Assembly: GCA_947588275.1 (NCBI GenBank)
Contig: CANPYJ010000007.1
Location: 1-52,132, forward strand
Source: an uncultured Alphaproteobacteria bacterium
Lineage (GTDB): Bacteria; Pseudomonadota; Alphaproteobacteria; RF32; CAG-239
Direction of reading: 5' to 3'
Length of the DNA: 52,132 nucleotides
Positions 51,349-52,132 of the stretch are shown here, piece after piece. Position numbers and translations under genes: made by a program. The number at the start of each line of letters is the position of its first letter. Positions within the stretch are counted from its first letter, which is position 1. The notes beneath the pieces are model-generated. The model was not told the DNA's origin. It saw only the letters and a list, made by a program, of their open reading frames with translations, and made no database searches.

Positions 51349-52132
51349 TTACCGTTCATAGCAATCCGTGCCAAACTCATCATCCAAACAGGTCATGGCG
51401 GTATGATCGTCACCGGACCAATAGACATCTGTTTTATCTTTGTTGATGGTAATATCACATTGTCGGTTAAGCGCGGAAGGTGTACAAGAAAACGTGATGT
51501 TGTTTTCGGTATGAACCTTCCTGCCCGAAGAACAGTCGGCACCTTCATAAAAATTAAACCAAGTGTTACCGCCGCGGACATTTGCAGTTATGGTTGAGTC
51601 CCCGTAGAACCCCGGCTCTCCCGAAACTTGCATTATGAGTATATTAACATTTGTACAGAAATGCACGTGATCCTCAATGTATGACACATTACCGTTCAAC
51701 GAGCCGGTTCGTCCGTTCATTTCACTTTTACATTCATCAAACCAGCTCATATCATAAACCGTTACATCACCTGAAAAACCAGTGCTGGAAGCAGATACGG
51801 AGCCCATAAGACAGATATTCGACGTTACATCTGCCGGCAACTTGGCGCCGTCATTATAACGTTCGCACCCCAGCTCGCTTATGATATCATTACAGGTTTT
51901 GTTTTTGGAACAAACGGTGCCGCTCAACGTATATCCGCTGTTGCAGTTTTTCACGCATTGTTTACAAGAGTCGTTGGTCGACTGTGCAATTCCCAACGTG
52001 TAATAACCGTTCGACAAAGTGCCGCACTCGGTAACCGTCTTTTTATATCCGGTGCTGCAAGCGGCCTCATCTCCGCTGACACGGTATTTTTCCACACATG
52101 TTTTGCCGGCGGGACAGGAATCCAAGAGCTTT
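51349..52132 (-). CDS. Secreted cysteine-rich protein, second paralogue, 5' end beyond window
   Basis: Only the C-terminal 260 residues are in the window; the frame is open to the right edge. It reads LLDSCPAGKTCVEKYRVSG, then ACSTGYKKTVTEC, DSCKQCVKNCNSGYTLSG and CNDIISELGC. The first module aligns with DSCPAGKECEVKYVVAG of the protein at 40088. The C-terminal half is different: Asn/Gly/Thr-rich, beta-like (NILIMQVSGEPGFYGDS), ending TDCYER. About 18 cysteines are visible. It is convergent with flgL. No signal peptide is seen because the start is missing. Confidence 0.85.
   Translation of the reverse strand, partial: KLLDSCPAGKTCVEKYRVSGDEAACSTGYKKTVTECGTLSNGYYTLGIAQSTNDSCKQCVKNCNSGYTLSGTVCSKNKTCNDIISELGCERYNDGAKLPADVTSNICLMGSVSASSTGFSGDVTVYDMSWFDECKSEMNGRTGSLNGNVSYIEDHVHFCTNVNILIMQVSGEPGFYGDSTITANVRGGNTWFNFYEGADCSSGRKVHTENNITFSCTPSALNRQCDITINKDKTDVYWSGDDHTAMTCLDDEFGTDCYER

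Overview
The window looks like chromosome from an alphaproteobacterium. The supporting gene orders are amiC-mrcA-prfB next to a divergent rne, hflK-hflC-degP, and nuoL-M-N followed by birA and an RNase J gene. The RNase E has the long charged insertion in its S1 domain that is common in this class. A rubrerythrin, a CoA-transferase pair and secreted cysteine-rich proteins suggest an anaerobic or micro-oxic, possibly gut-associated, uncultured lineage. That assignment is an inference. Base composition looks even along the window, TGA is used as an ordinary stop, and there is no integrase, transposase, rRNA or CRISPR array.

Layout. 1-9269 (minus): cell-envelope and translation block: amidase AmiC, PBP1A, release factor 2 (with an intact programmed +1 frameshift), a membrane-anchored alpha/beta hydrolase, a YhdP/AsmA-like protein and a partial HAD-like protein. 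9760-13535 (plus): rne and an M48 protease with TPR repeats. 13617-15248: unknown 543-residue protein, convergent with and overlapping apbC/mrp (minus). 16332-20027 (plus): hflK-hflC-degP-like-holC, tightly overlapped. 20030-22249 (minus): molybdopterin-binding/nucleotidyltransferase fusion and a lipoprotein. 22406-23727 (plus): CoA-transferase subunits A and B. 23807-28579 (minus): rubrerythrin, rpsI, rplM and mutS. 28670-30768 (plus): PhoR-like kinase coupled to an MBL-fold hydrolase. 30760-37308 (minus): RNase J, birA and nuoN-M-L homologues that are strongly diverged. 37402-38000: small hypothetical gene and tRNA-Lys(TTT). 38127-43598: accessory-looking region with hypothetical proteins, a lipoprotein esterase, a cysteine-rich secreted protein, a REP-like repeat cluster, an orphan DpnA-like DNA methyltransferase and two exported proteins. 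43728-45137: murE. 45158-51267: flagellar operon flgI-flgJ-flgN-flgK-flgL behind a sigma-54 promoter. 51349-52132: 3' end of a second cysteine-rich secreted protein.

How the genes fit together. Much of the window serves the envelope: peptidoglycan synthesis and cleavage (murE, mrcA, amiC), lipid transport (YhdP-like), envelope quality control (M48 protease, HflKC, Deg protease) and flagellar rod, ring and hook-filament junction assembly. RNase E and RNase J are both present. The most unusual content is the eroded NuoL/M/N set, in which hallmark proton-channel residues are missing. Next come the paralogous cysteine-rich exported proteins and the interspersed repeat cluster beside the orphan methyltransferase.
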